From Lumnitzera littorea (taxonomy: Eukaryota; Streptophyta; Magnoliopsida; Myrtales; Combretaceae), in the NCBI GenBank assembly GCA_024138015.1, contig JAMXBB010000002.1, forward strand, positions 49,594,469 through 49,658,468: a stretch of DNA of 64,000 nucleotides, in the 5' to 3' direction. Made by a program: the position numbers and the translations under genes. Positions 1-11,205 of this stretch are shown one piece after another; the first letter of the stretch is position 1; each line of letters begins with the position of its first letter. Under the pieces are notes generated by a model. The model was not told the origin of the DNA, ran no database searches, and was given only the letters and a program-made list of their open reading frames with translations.

Positions 1-190
1 TCAATTTTCTATAATAAGTTGACAATAAAATGATAAATTTGCTAGATCACTCGATAAAACAATAAATTTTTATTACCTTTTTCATCTCTTTATTGGCTTC
101 ATTCAAAACTGTTAGAACGTGGCTGCTGATTTGCATACAAATAGGATTATGTTAGTAATAAAACATGTGCCATAAGTGAAAAGATTCAAT

Positions 191-536
191 TAATACCTAC
201 ATCATACAATTTAGCTACAATGTGTACCTTGTTACAGTTGCCAACCTTATCGACGTCCATCTTCATAATCTCTCTATCCTTGAGAAGAATGATGCCTTCC
301 ATCAAAGTCGGGGATTTGGTCCTATCGCCTAAGGCTGAATCAATGTAGAGACTATCGTGGCCCCATCATGGAACAAAGTACTCATCTACCTCTCAATTAG
401 GGAAAAATTTGATACTGTTAATGTCGAGAGCTTTGTTCCTCATGGGTTCCTTCGCCCTCTCATCTAAGGTCTTGGATCTCTTAGATGGAGGTTGTCTTAT
501 GAGCTCCTTTCTACCTCTTTTACTAGGATTCGACAT
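191..536 (-). pseudogene. broken coding remnant, unknown family
   Basis: Reading the minus strand from an ATG at 534-536 gives about 115 codons rich in Lys and Arg at the N-terminus (basic tract SKRGRKE, then PPSKRSKTLDERAKE). Two in-frame stop codons fall in the middle, after FFPN and after YFVP, and the frame closes with a stop near 191. The protein-like composition despite the stops suggests a decayed gene, most likely part of a transposable element. I do not recognise the family. It could also be chance, because the surrounding spacer is long and AT-rich. Confidence 0.3.
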
Positions 537-3500
537 AATATCAACTTGGCACAATGACCCTCCAGTGACCTCATGATGGGAGATTCAGCCCCGCTACAAA
601 TGCCGATATCTCGGCCAGAGGAATATTTTCTAGAAGTGGGATCACTTCAACTTGTATGGCCTTAGCAGTCCTAAGCTTTTCACTCCCTTGACACTTACTG
701 ACCGGACGGGTTACCTTCTTCTAGGTTGCTACTTGCTTCGCTGCTTTCTCTTATGTAGCTTTTTTTGGAGCAACTGGTTAGGTTGCAGTTATCTTGGCGC
801 CTACTCATTTGTTAGCTTTGGATTTTTTGTCTTTTGCTTAGGCCAAGAGTTTAGTAGGATCTATGTCGCCTATGCTCATGTCTGCAATAAAAGGTAAATG
901 TATCAACAATAAAAACAAAGTAATCAAGGACTTACATGTTTTGTGTTGAGCGAAGCTCAATGGCTAGATTATTCTTCTCTTAAATTACGAGAACAACTTT
1001 CCTCTTGTAGCTTTACTTGGTACAGCAATTACTCAATAGCATATCTTTTTTTTTTTGGAGAAGATTGGCTCCCCATTCTCATATTGACTAATTATTCTCT
1101 CAGTATCCCAGAAAAACATTTTATTTTTTCTTCTTTCTTGAATCTTTTTTTGCCATAACGGCATCATTCAATTTTAACTCAGTATCTTTGGTACGGATAG
1201 GTTCAACCTATTGGGTTAAAAAGTTTAATTCTTCGTCTGATATAATCAATAAAAACTTGTTGTCACTTTTGGATCTTGAACTTCAATCCATCCCTGAATT
1301 TCCGCTTATGCCTTGCGGCTACAAAGTACTAACAATCGGGTTGCTTCCTTATAGTAAAGAAGTACCTAAACAATTAAGGCCCTAACCTTGACCTCTTCGC
1401 AAACTATCTTGAAAGTTGCAAAAAGCCAATAAGTGTTTGGCGAGAACATAATTAGGCTAACTCGAAAATAGTTAAAAAAATTGCTTGACAAAAGTAGAAA
1501 ATGGGAAGTGTAGTCTAAAATCGAGGTGCTTAAGATAAATGTAAAACTCGCGCTCTCTTAGAAAGCACACCCTTTCCTCCTCTCTAAACCTTTATGAATT
1601 CTATACCTTAGGAAGATCTTGCTAGTATTTATGGTATTTTGAAACAAGAATTTTATCGGTTGCACTTACCAATCCATCTAGAGAATCACTAAAGTAAACT
1701 ACGTTATTATACAAATACCTAACTATAGATTTTCCTTCTCTGTTATCTAGATAAGTATCCATTATGAGAGAGTTAATAGGAGCAAGTTTGTCCCATCGCT
1801 CCATTGCATTGTCAGCTAAGCTACTCGAAGAACACGCTGTCTCATTCCTTTTTTAAGGGAGAGAAGTAGCCTTGGTCTCAGTCACCTTGGAATTTGAAAG
1901 AACAAGTTGACAAATTACGTTTTGGAACTAAACCTGATTTTGTTTATATGATAAAAGTTACATAAATTTTTAGAGTTTTAAAGATGAAGATGAGATGAAA
2001 GCTTATGTATACAAATGAAAATGAAACGAGGAAATCTCCTTTCAGTATTGAAACTTCCTTATATATGAACAATTTCACCTCATAACCCTAATACATTTTT
2101 TACAGCAATGATGCGCTGATTAAATGGTGTAGTATGAATTTTTGACATGTGTTTCAAGACAGAGATCTAATGATTATCGTAGCTCTAATAGCTATTAGCT
2201 CTGTAGTGTAATTATGGCTAAAGTGGTAACTATTGTACTTGTTACCACTCGGTTTTTTCGATAGGTAAGAAAATTGAAGAGTTGTAACTTTTTGACTGGG
2301 ATACGAACTGTCGTGTTCTAAATGAAAACCAAAAACTTTCCACATTATTCAACATTCGAGAAATTTAGCTTTTTGCACTCCAACCCCACTAATAGAACCT
2401 TGAGCTTTATTTACTCTCTCAAGTCAAGTTATTGATTACAGGAGTTGGGAGGCAAATGTTGATAGTCGAATTTCATCTCTTAAATTCACTCTACCATTCG
2501 ACTAACAAAAAGCTAAGTAACTCTATTCTTGATAGACGTAGACTAAAACAGTTTTATGTTTGGTTTGAACTTAGTAAAAGTAATGCGAATAGTTATTGTC
2601 TAGCATAATTCCATTACATAACTGCCTATTATTCCTATATTTATGATATGTGCTTAATTATGAGGTTTCCACGTGTTCCATGATCAATTATTAACTATTA
2701 CTTCAGACATCCAACATTTGCTTATAAATACAGAGAAAAAGCACTATAAGAACTCTCTTATGACTTACAATCATTTACTTATCTTCTCTTAAGCACATTT
2801 ACTAACTTAGATATCAGAGTAAGTATACCGGATTTACCCTGATACCATTTAGTTCTTTATGTTTTGTAGGAGTAAGATTTCATTCCAAAATTGCCGAACA
2901 ATAACACATACGTTATACGCCCACCTAAAAATGGTGAATAATTAAGTAGATAAGTTATATATGAAATTATCTAAGAAAATGTATTTTTTTTTTTGTTTCC
3001 ATATGACAGTTATCATCTAAGGAAAGTTACGGACAATTCTATTTTATCAAAAATAACTTCACTTCAACTATAGTGTTTTTTTATTTTAAAATTTATTTAA
3101 TTGATTGTTGTTTATACGATATTAATGAACACCCCCCACTAATCATTTCTTAAGTTAGTGAATATATATTTTTATATAACTATTATAATTAACTTCTCTT
3201 CATTATTTTTTTTATATAACAAAATAATTATTTTATTGAAAAGCTCTAATGTGTTACTATTTTTAAGTTTATACTTTTGGTTGTCTATTTGTTCATACAT
3301 AACTGCTGATTTAGTAAAGTGTTAAGGGAAGTGGATAATGTGGGAAGACATGGAAGCGAATCATAGAGTAATTCTAGTAGATATTGTTGAAAGTGGATTG
3401 ATGGTTAAAGCGGTTTGTTAAAAATTTATAATAATTAATTTTTATAGAAATGAAAAATATATTTTTATTAAATTAATTGATAGTTAATATAAAAAGTTTG

Positions 3501-4420
3501 TTTGTTTTGTCGTTATTGATTATTAGATCAATAACTAAATAGTAATTTTAGAAGTTAGCAGGTACTTAAAGGTTTTTTAACTTTAATAATATAGATAGAT
3601 ATATAAGACACCAACCCCTTCCATCCACTTTCATATAGTAAACAAAAAATATAGTTATATAAAATATTAAAGAATGCTCATTGCACCATTTAAAAATTTG
3701 AAAAGATAATTTGATTATAAAATTTGCTACAGCTATGATATAAAATTGCACAACTATATATGACATAGATTATACATATTGTCATATGTGATGTTGAGTA
3801 CCATGCTTAAATTTCAAATATATCATCTTAATATTCTATATATACTTAAACCACTTATCTTTAAAATTGAACATAGATTTTCAAATATTAAATATATGGT
3901 TTTCAAACCTCTATTAACCATTTTTATTCTTCATAAAAACAACAAAAAAGAAAAAAAATTTAAAGAATATATATGTTTAATAAAAAGAGAGAACTTCCAT
4001 TTCATTTTGTTTTTTATATGTTTTTAAATATTTTATCATACTTAATTCTATTTCATATTATTTGCTATCAATTTCTTAGAGAAAGAATGTCCTTAGGAGA
4101 TATGCTCAGGAGCAATGTGCTTAGCTGACATTTGACATCATGATCATGAGCTTAGTGGGCATGTTAATCTCTTATTCTAGTATTGCCCTGATCTTTCGTA
4201 AAAAAAAAAAAAAAAAAAAAAGACATGGACAAAGGGTGTAGTCAGCAATAAGAGATGGATATATAGATGGGGATGCTGATTTTACATTGCGATAGCAAAT
4301 ACACAATGAGCTGAAGAACCAAGAACAATGCTAAATGTCATATGTTACGTTGTTGAAATAGATATTGAGGATGTCTGGCTTTAGACACCACTCGTCCACA
4401 AGGTAGAGCAATCAATACTC
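537..4420. other. AT-rich spacer without a recognisable gene
   Basis: Only short open frames occur here, the longest about 80 codons, and none shows a domain, signal peptide or codon pattern I trust. A 60-codon minus-strand frame at 1622-1804 is the most protein-like but matches nothing I know. The stretch has homopolymer runs, including an A tract at about 4200-4220, and becomes less AT-rich after about 4220 as it enters the upstream region of the next gene. Confidence 0.5.
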
Positions 4421-4428
4421 CCCCAACA

Positions 4429-4436
4429 TAAATGCA
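4429..4436 (+). promoter_or_regulatory. L1 box (TAAATGCA) upstream of PDF1
   Basis: The octamer TAAATGCA matches exactly the L1-box consensus TAAATGYA, which is bound by class IV HD-ZIP factors such as ATML1 and PDF2. It drives epidermis-specific expression of Arabidopsis PDF1. It lies about 130 bp before the first ATG, in the right place for a proximal promoter element. The site is seen directly; its function is inferred from the family. Confidence 0.8.
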
Positions 4437-4504
4437 CTCTGTAAAACATCAACTAACCACGTCTTCATCCACCTGCTAATATTTACTCCACTCTCTCTCC
4501 TCCT

Positions 4505-4512
4505 CTTTATAT
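4505..4512 (+). promoter_or_regulatory. probable TATA box of PDF1
   Basis: TTTATATT lies about 55-60 bp before the first ATG and about 70 bp after the L1 box. This would put the transcription start near 4535-4545 and leave a short 5' leader. Confidence 0.45.
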
Positions 4513-4566
4513 TCAAATCACACCGCTTGACGCTCCACAATTCAACCCTACACTCCCGTAACTTGC

Positions 4567-6284
4567 ATGCCTTTGCCTTCTTGGCTTTGGAAGCAAATGT
4601 TGAGGATAGCTAGAGATATGAGTAAGACTAGTAGTAGTGGTAGGAGTGTGCTAGTGTGGTTATGCATAGTAGGTTTGGTTAGCCAGAACTTATTCATCCA
4701 TGTTGTTGCTTCTTTGAGCTTTGAGGATCAGAAGAACTACTACCCCATTATTCCTGATCCCCATCTTGGAACTCCTCCCCCACCAGGTCCCCCCCCTCTC
4801 TCTCTCTCTCTCATTTTTAATTTCTGCGCAATACAACACGAGTATTTTGCTCTAATAGAATCCATGTAAAGGAAGTCTTTGTTGAGTTTTTACATTCACT
4901 TATGTAGTGTACATGGTAAAGTTTCTTAAACTTTTTTCAAAAGAAAAAAAAAATGTCAACAACACTGATTCACTTAAAACTCTCTAATTTTCATGAGATT
5001 ATGTTGTTAGAATATCATTGATATATCAAACTTCATATTATTTCTACGTTGTGATCTCGTGTGATAATACATTGATAATGTGATTATATATTGAAAAAAA
5101 TATTTTATGAGTAAAACCATATGTTATTTGTTATCGTTAATGTGATTATATATTGATTATGTCATGAGTACAAGGGACGCATATACATTAAACTTTTGCA
5201 TGCACAAATGTTTTTCTTATTTCTCGGCTTATTCCTAATTATCCCTTTGCATGAAAATTTGATCTAATATCTTTCTTCTTTTTGTTCCTTTGAACACCCT
5301 TTCAGTGTCGTATGGTAGTCCACCCTACGGGAGCTCTCCACCAAGTGGACCCGGCGGAACACCACCATATCATTCCACTCCATCACATCCTACACCTTCA
5401 AACCCACCAAGTAACTGCAGAAACCCACCGCACGTCCCAACTCCATCAAGGCCATCACCCTCACATGGTGGCCACTACAACCCACCATCACACGTCCCAA
5501 CGCCTTCAAGGCCATCACCTTCACATGGTGGCTACTATACCACCCCACCAAACGTCCCAACTCCTTCAAGGCCATCACCCTCACCTGGTGGCTACTATGC
5601 CCCACCAACGACTCCTAGTGGCACTCCACCCACTACTCCTGGCGGGACACCACCAACTCCGGTTTTAACCCCACCAGGCACTCCAAGCATTGTTCCTGGC
5701 ACGCCAGGCACTCCCACAATCCCCATCAACCCACCTTTTGACCCCAACTCAAATCCCTTCACATGCGAGTAAGTTGCTTTCTTCCTTTCATATTTTCTTC
5801 TTCCCCCATAAAAGTATATATAAAAGCCCTTGGATTAAATTTGGACAGTTACTGAATGTTTAAATGTTGGAGAAAAGTAATTGTGATGATTATTGTTCTC
5901 ACATTTGTATGCATGAACGTCAATTAATTTTCTCAAACTCATGCATGCAGCTTCTGGAGGAATCATCCCACATTGATATGGGCACTTGTTGGGTGGTGGG
6001 GGACCGTTGGCAGCGCCTTCGGCGTGACGAACAGTGTCCCGGCTTTCCCAACCAACATGAACTTGCTGCAAGCTCTCTCTAATACCCGCACTGATGGTTT
6101 TGGTGCTCTCTACAGAGAAGGCACTGCCTCTCTACTCAACTCCATGGCTGTGAAGAAGTTCCCTTTCTCCACCGCCCAAGTCAGGGATAGCTTTGTTGCA
6201 GCAATGGGCTCCAACCGTGCTGCTCAAGCCCAGGCCCGAGTTTTCAAGCTTGCCAATGAAGGCCACTTGAAGCCCAGAGCATAA
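4567..6284 (+). CDS. PDF1: PROTODERMAL FACTOR 1, proline-rich epidermal cell-wall protein (3 exons)
   Basis: Exons are 4567-4786, 5306-5768 and 5951-6284. All introns are GT/AG, the phases fit, and the total is 1017 nt (338 aa). Exon 1 encodes a hydrophobic signal segment (SVLVWLCIVGLVSQNLF, about residues 27-43), then FEDQKNYY, so the product should be secreted to the wall. Exon 2 encodes the Pro/Ser/Thr-rich domain with three 20-residue repeats carrying HVPTPSRPSPSHGG or close variants. Exon 3 encodes the conserved C-terminal domain (FWRNHPTLIWALVGWWGT, then FGVTN). This order is that of PDF1, a protein of L1-layer cells in shoot meristems and organ primordia. The L1 box upstream agrees. 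A second in-frame ATG at 4618 (MSKTSSS) fits known PDF1 N-termini better than the first, so the protein may be 17 residues shorter. Confidence 0.92.
5431..5610 (+). repeat. three tandem 60-bp repeats inside PDF1 exon 2
   Basis: The units begin at 5431, 5491 and 5551, each close to CACGTCCCAACTCC followed by TTCAAGGCCATCACC. The period is exactly 60 bp (20 codons), so copy-number change keeps the frame. The units differ at a few sites, mostly silent or in the spacer residues. Confidence 0.9.
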
Positions 6285-7550
6285 ATCAAATTAGAACGAT
6301 GTAGTTGTTTGTGTTTTTTTAAGGATTATTGTCATTATTGGCTATTGTTTGAGTCAATTTAATGTTCCAAGCGTCAGTTCCGTCAGCTAAAAGTGAAGCA
6401 TCTTATTTTACCTCAAAGTCAGATCAAACAATATGAATAGTATGAAACGTTTTATTTGTTTATTCAGAGCTTTTGTTATTGAATTTATATATATATATAT
6501 ATATATACATGAAAAAAAGATGTACGAGAAAAATGGTACCAACTAGTGGAATGAATGATAGGGGAAAAATCAGGGAAAAAGTTGATGTACACCTCCATTT
6601 TGTCGAGCAGTTTAGCCAAGGAACTTATTCTAATCACTGGAGTTCGTATAGTTATCTACGAGTTAAACTCAAGCTCAGCGCAAACTACTCAAATGGATCT
6701 CAATTTAGCTTGGCACGCTCCCAAATCTAGTCGGCTCAACCTATGGTTTTTAAGTTTAAGTTAGGCTTAATTCAATTTATAACTTGAGCTCCATTAAAAG
6801 CATGTTTGAGGCTATTGTTTTTAAGAAAGAAAAAATAAATAAATAAATAAGGCCATAGTCAAGCCAAAATCTAGCCTATCAGACAACAAACAAGTTGCTC
6901 CGACCTCAGCCTTTGAGTTTTCTCATCAAAGCTAAAGCTCGAACTTGACACTGTGATCTTGCCCTGACTTGTCTATGCTCCTACCCAGAAACAAAGATCC
7001 AAGCTTTATATACAGAAGGAAAGAAGGCTATAACCATGGCCTATAGGCAGTTCATGCAGCAGACATACGATCAGTTAATCACCATAGCATCTCTAGCTCT
7101 AACAACACTACACTAGAAATTGTTATTTGTAAATCTCAAAGGCTCATCTTCCAGAAAAATGCCCAAAAAATAATCAATAATCCATCGATCCATAATCACT
7201 TCATTGAGCCAATTTTCGAACTCGTCCAGAGTAATAATCATTTCATACCGGTACACACCCGATAACATTATCTGTACCTATATGCACCAAATCAAGAACA
7301 ATTTTTCTTTTTTATTAAAAAAGAAAAAACAAAGAAAATAACTATAACAACAACAACTTATCTCAACTGTATTAGCACTTTTCTGCCAAAATTGTATATG
7401 AACCGTTAGTGTTCCAATATTCTCAAAAATGGAGCCATAACAGCAGTAAGCTGCCTATATGCCATCCAAACTAAATAAAGGCTACTTTGATGACTAGGAA
7501 AGCCCGTTCATTGCTAGGAGAGGGACATTAGGAAATACAGCGGAAAGATA
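6285..7550. other. convergent spacer between PDF1 and the hydrolase gene
   Basis: This holds the 3' ends of two convergent genes. An (AT)n microsatellite lies at about 6486-6507. A stretch at about 6600-6800 (such as CTCAAGCTCAGCGC, TTAGCTTGGCACG, AACTTGAGCTC) resembles the degenerate GAGCTC/CTTGGCTT-type dispersed repeats common in plant genomes; related sequence recurs near 29.8 and 34.5 kb. I see no further gene. Confidence 0.5.
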
Positions 7551-8594
7551 TCAGCCTAAATGAGATTCAAACCATTTGAAGATCTGCTCAGAAGGAAGAC
7601 TAGTCATTTCGTGATAAGCAAAGGCCAGATTCAGTTCCTCTTGGACATGTTGGATCCATTGCTTATCCAACGATATATCCTTATTCTCATGAAGAGCTCG
7701 TTTCCAACGTGTTCTCCGGCCATCACTCTTCATGTATCCTTTTTCATCTATGAAGCCCTTCTCGCGGAACAGCTCAAATAACTTAGAAGAAACAGTTTGA
7801 TCAAGCCCAGGTATTCTGTCAGCTAAAGTATTTGGGGTCAAAGGGAATTCCATACACTTGACCTCTGCAACATCAATGCCCCTGTTCCTTAAAACTTCCA
7901 AATACTCATCAATCTTTAGTTGCCTATAGTTATCTTTGGGCATGTGGACAAAGAGGGTTGGTGGATAATCCTTTGGAACATCCATTTGATCAAACACACC
8001 CTCGGCAATCATCAAAACAGCACTACTAAACCTTAAGTCAGTGGCAAGGGCAGAAACAAAGTATCCTCCTGATGATGCCCCTAAAGCTACAATAGGAAGC
8101 TTACTGAGCTTGTTTTTCCCTACCCACCATCTAATAATATCCCTAACAAGAAACCTCTCTTTCCCCATCGTCCAGCAATTCCCTGCACTCGATATGGTAA
8201 GAACTGCAAATTTCCGTGAAAGAGCATTAAGGACAATCAGCCTTTCTTCAGGCAAGCCTACACACTTCTGGCAGGAAGGGGATCTGTCCCAAAAGTTAAC
8301 TGCCCTTCCGTTGCATCCATGAGCAATAAAAAGCACAGCTTTGGGAGAATCAGGGATCTGCCATATCAAATCTGTCCCGTTTCTATACTCTATAGATGGA
8401 TGAAATTGCACTAAGGACTCGAAACTATTCCACTTTTGCCATGTAAACTCTGAAGACGACCTAGATTCTGGGTTTTTCTCCCCATAGAACAGAACCAAAA
8501 CTAAAATAACCAGAATGGCCAATATGAACAATCCAGTGATCCTAAAGCTTCCCAGGCCATGCCACTGCTTCATTTGATTCCCACGTCTCGACAT
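7551..8594 (-). CDS. membrane-anchored alpha/beta-hydrolase superfamily protein
   Basis: A single coding exon of 347 codons. Residues 18-37 form one strong hydrophobic segment after a basic N-terminus, so this is probably a type II signal anchor. The alpha/beta-hydrolase fold follows: AHGCNG (about 91-96) in the oxyanion-hole position, and a nucleophile elbow GASSGG (172-177) with Ser174 in the G-x-S-x-G pattern. An Asp in MPKDNY and a His in FAYHEM near the C-terminus are plausible acid and base residues. Substrate is unknown. Similar single-copy plant proteins are annotated only as hydrolases. The start is the ATG at 8592-8594: the frame opens one codon further on GTG, but that codon straddles the acceptor AG of a 5'-UTR intron (8597-9363). 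No internal damage is seen. Confidence 0.88.
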   Translation of the reverse strand: MSRRGNQMKQWHGLGSFRITGLFILAILVILVLVLFYGEKNPESRSSSEFTWQKWNSFESLVQFHPSIEYRNGTDLIWQIPDSPKAVLFIAHGCNGRAVNFWDRSPSCQKCVGLPEERLIVLNALSRKFAVLTISSAGNCWTMGKERFLVRDIIRWWVGKNKLSKLPIVALGASSGGYFVSALATDLRFSSAVLMIAEGVFDQMDVPKDYPPTLFVHMPKDNYRQLKIDEYLEVLRNRGIDVAEVKCMEFPLTPNTLADRIPGLDQTVSSKLFELFREKGFIDEKGYMKSDGRRTRWKRALHENKDISLDKQWIQHVQEELNLAFAYHEMTSLPSEQIFKWFESHLG

Positions 8595-8596
8595 CA

Positions 8597-9363
8597 CTGC
8601 AAATTACAAAGACATTCCTCTTCAAAGCTAATAAATAGAGATACACATCAAGCTGATATTAAGCCATAAAATTACTGGATCGTTAAGAACTACTCGGTTA
8701 TCTTTGTAAATTTTCGATTCAAAATGATAACATCATTTCACTGCATGATTTACGTGTGCATTTGTTTAGTGAAAAATATTTAATTTTTATAATGATCAAA
8801 TGCAGACTAAGCTTGTCCGTGCAATGTGGTGTATGTATGATAAATAATCACCATGAGCCCTACTTCATGATTTTCTTAATCATACATGGAAGCATATGAT
8901 TGACAGTTTATCTCAAATATAACAAAGCGAGAGGGGTGGATATACAGTGGATTTGCTACCATCCCGCATTGTCAGCGATAAGATTGTTCAAAAATAGATT
9001 TGAATTTCACTTTTTGGAAAGCAAATCATCTTCTTCATCTGTAATGTAATGCTTGGCCTCCACTTAGAAAGTATTCTCATGTAAAAAACATTTTCTGGAA
9101 AGCAAAATCTATCTAGACTTCCTTAACCCCCAGAAAGAGCACCTAAACTTCTATGAAAAGAATCATGGTTAAATTACTGATTTCACTATCATTTTTCATA
9201 AATATTCAAACAGAAAATTAAAAAAAAAAAAAAAAGCAATTAAACATGTTGGAATTCAATTGTCTGAATTTCCATCAATTCTAGTGGCTACTTAAAAAAA
9301 AAAAAAAGTGAAACAAATTACTATAAGAGTGCACCGAAATTAAAAATAAAGAGAACAACTTAC
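8597..9363 (-). other. 5'-UTR intron of the alpha/beta-hydrolase gene
   Basis: On the minus strand the donor GTAAGTT follows CTTTGCAAA at 9364, and the acceptor TTTGCAG ends at 8597, two bases before the ATG. The 767-bp interval is AT-rich with T-rich tracts, as plant introns are. Leader introns of this kind often raise expression, but that is not shown here. Confidence 0.7.
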
Positions 9364-9510
9364 TTTGCAAAGTTGAAGAGAGATGCAGACACGAAGAAGC
9401 CCTAGATTTAGCGATTTAGGTGTCACCGATCCGGAGATTCTTACTTTCCGAAGGCGCGTGACAGCTACTTGCTACCCTGCGAGTAGGACGCGACAGGGAA
9501 AGTGAGACTC
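9364..9510 (-). other. noncoding first exon (5' UTR) of the alpha/beta-hydrolase gene
   Basis: This is a GC-richer block ending at the strong donor at 9364. Its minus-strand sequence (CTCCGGATCGG, GCTAAATCTAGGGCTTC, then CTCTCTTCAAC) has the CT-rich look of plant leaders. The 5' end is not determined; about 9500 is a guess from the drop in GC. Minus-strand TATATAA near 9793-9799 seems too far upstream to be certain. Confidence 0.5.
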
Positions 9511-9710
9511 GGTGTCCGGCCACCAACCAAATTTACATACCATGTTAGGGCCTTACGTATCATTGTGGGCCGAAATCCTGAATAAACTCTCTCAGCCCAT
9601 TTCTCAAAATGAATTCGCCTGCTCAAGAGAAAGAATGTGGAACGGGAAGGGAACCAGCTCTTACGGTTATGCTCCAGTCTTAGGAACCGCCAAGCCAGAC
9701 CCATTTTGAA

Positions 9711-10460
9711 AAATAAAACATGAAATAGATGCTTCTTCGATTCTCATTTGTCAAATCTAACTTGAAATTACCTCTTTCTTTATAACTTTGCTTATATAAA
9801 GTAAATGGTTAATTAATATAAACTTGACTGATTTTCAGAATTAAAATAAACAAACTAACTAAAATTTTGTAAAAATGAACTATAGAAGTTTGATTCTTAC
9901 TTGTAAATTTGAATAAAACAAGCATCTTGAAAAATAAATTTAAATTTGAAAGGTTGAGTAGGTTGGCCCTCAAATCTAAGAATCTTTGGTTTTCAAAAAC
10001 CATTTTCAAAATTAGTTTTCTCATGAGCCATTGGATAGGTTAGAATAAATCTATCCAATTGGTTCTAACCTAACCCTTTTACCAACCACGATTAGGTAGC
10101 AAGTGGCAACTCCAAAAGGTTTTCAAACTTATAAAAGATATTAAGTTTTCCTTAATCTCTAATTGAGGGTTAGTATTAAATAAGTTAAGGTTTAATAAAA
10201 TGAAATCAAAAGATCAAGCTTGATATGTACCAAACAAAGATGACCAAAGAGGGAAGGAAATTATAGGTGGCAATTTGTAAAAGTGAAAAGTTAGATAATG
10301 TTTAAATAGGAAGATTAATCAAATGAATTGTTTCAAGTGCAAAGATTTTAGATATGTTGCTCCTTAATGTTTGAACTAATGTGTCATGATCTTGAAAGGT
10401 GCAGAGCCTATGACTGAAGTAGAGTACAGATGAGGAAGAGATATGAGGACACTTGTGATC
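9711..10460. other. AT-rich spacer
   Basis: Low-complexity AT-rich sequence with short frames only. No domain, splice-bounded exon or repeat structure is recognised. Confidence 0.5.
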
Positions 10461-10464
10461 TACC

Positions 10465-11205
10465 CCAAATCCTATGGTCGAATTCGGCTATCTATCAATG
10501 TTGTGCAACAAACCAAAAAGGTTTGATCTTTTGTAGATTTAGGGTTCAAAACAAAGAAAATGGAATATTTTTGGAATTTTCTATATATTTTGAAACAAAA
10601 AATGAAGGATATGAACGGATATTGAATTATATACGACTCACTAATTTTAATAATAATCCCCATAGATGATATGACTCACAAATCTATAAATTAATTTGCA
10701 ATTATAATTCAATACGACTTACTTATGATAATAATAAAGAATCAGATTTTCCATATGATATGACACATAGATGAATAAGAAGAAAGGGGGTTGTCACCAT
10801 AATCTATTGCATAGATTGATAAGATATGGAATTTGAGAGAACTCTCATGAAAAGGAATTTCATTATAAAAAACTCTTTGAACTAACAATAATAATATTTA
10901 CAAATCTTGAGTAGTTTCTTGTTAGGACTAACAAGGGTAAGGATACAATTAAGGAAAAATCACAACATAATTAAATAAATTAAACAAAAATATAAAGTCA
11001 TCACATACAACACGCCCATGTAGATGAAGAACATGTTCATATACAATGCCCGTGTATCTCTTTAGCACCATCTCTTGAATAACATCTAAAGAACATTGCC
11101 TATACATGCTACGTATATCTTGAAGCACTATTGTCTTGTGATCCATGAAGATACATGAGTTAAATCCTTAGAAATTATTTGTAGAGGTTGATGACCACAT
11201 CATTC
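10465..11205. repeat. direct repeat copy A of a degenerate element
   Basis: Its left part (ATCCTATGGTCGAAT, TTTTGTAGATTTAGGGTT, AAAGGATATGAA) and right part (ACAATGCCCGTGT, CACCATCTC, ATAACATC, TATATCTTG, TTAAATCCTTAGA) both recur at 13885-14215 in the same order and orientation. Copy A has about 350-390 bp more in the middle (about 10670-11020). The two copies flank about 2.7 kb and could be the LTRs of a decayed, probably non-autonomous element. Confidence 0.55.

Noticed and set aside
652..1385. Three short plus-strand frames (65-81 codons).
   Set aside because: No domains, Leu/Phe/Ser-rich AT-biased composition, no supporting splice sites.
4198..4222. Poly(A) run suggesting a processed pseudogene tail.
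   Set aside because: No coding remnant precedes it on the plus strand; similar A or T tracts occur all over the window.
5312..5668. 118-codon frame overlapping PDF1 exon 2, and a minus-strand frame at 5390-5608.
   Set aside because: Other-frame shadows of the 60-bp repeat; low-complexity His/Pro or Val/Gly composition. The PDF1 frame explains the region.
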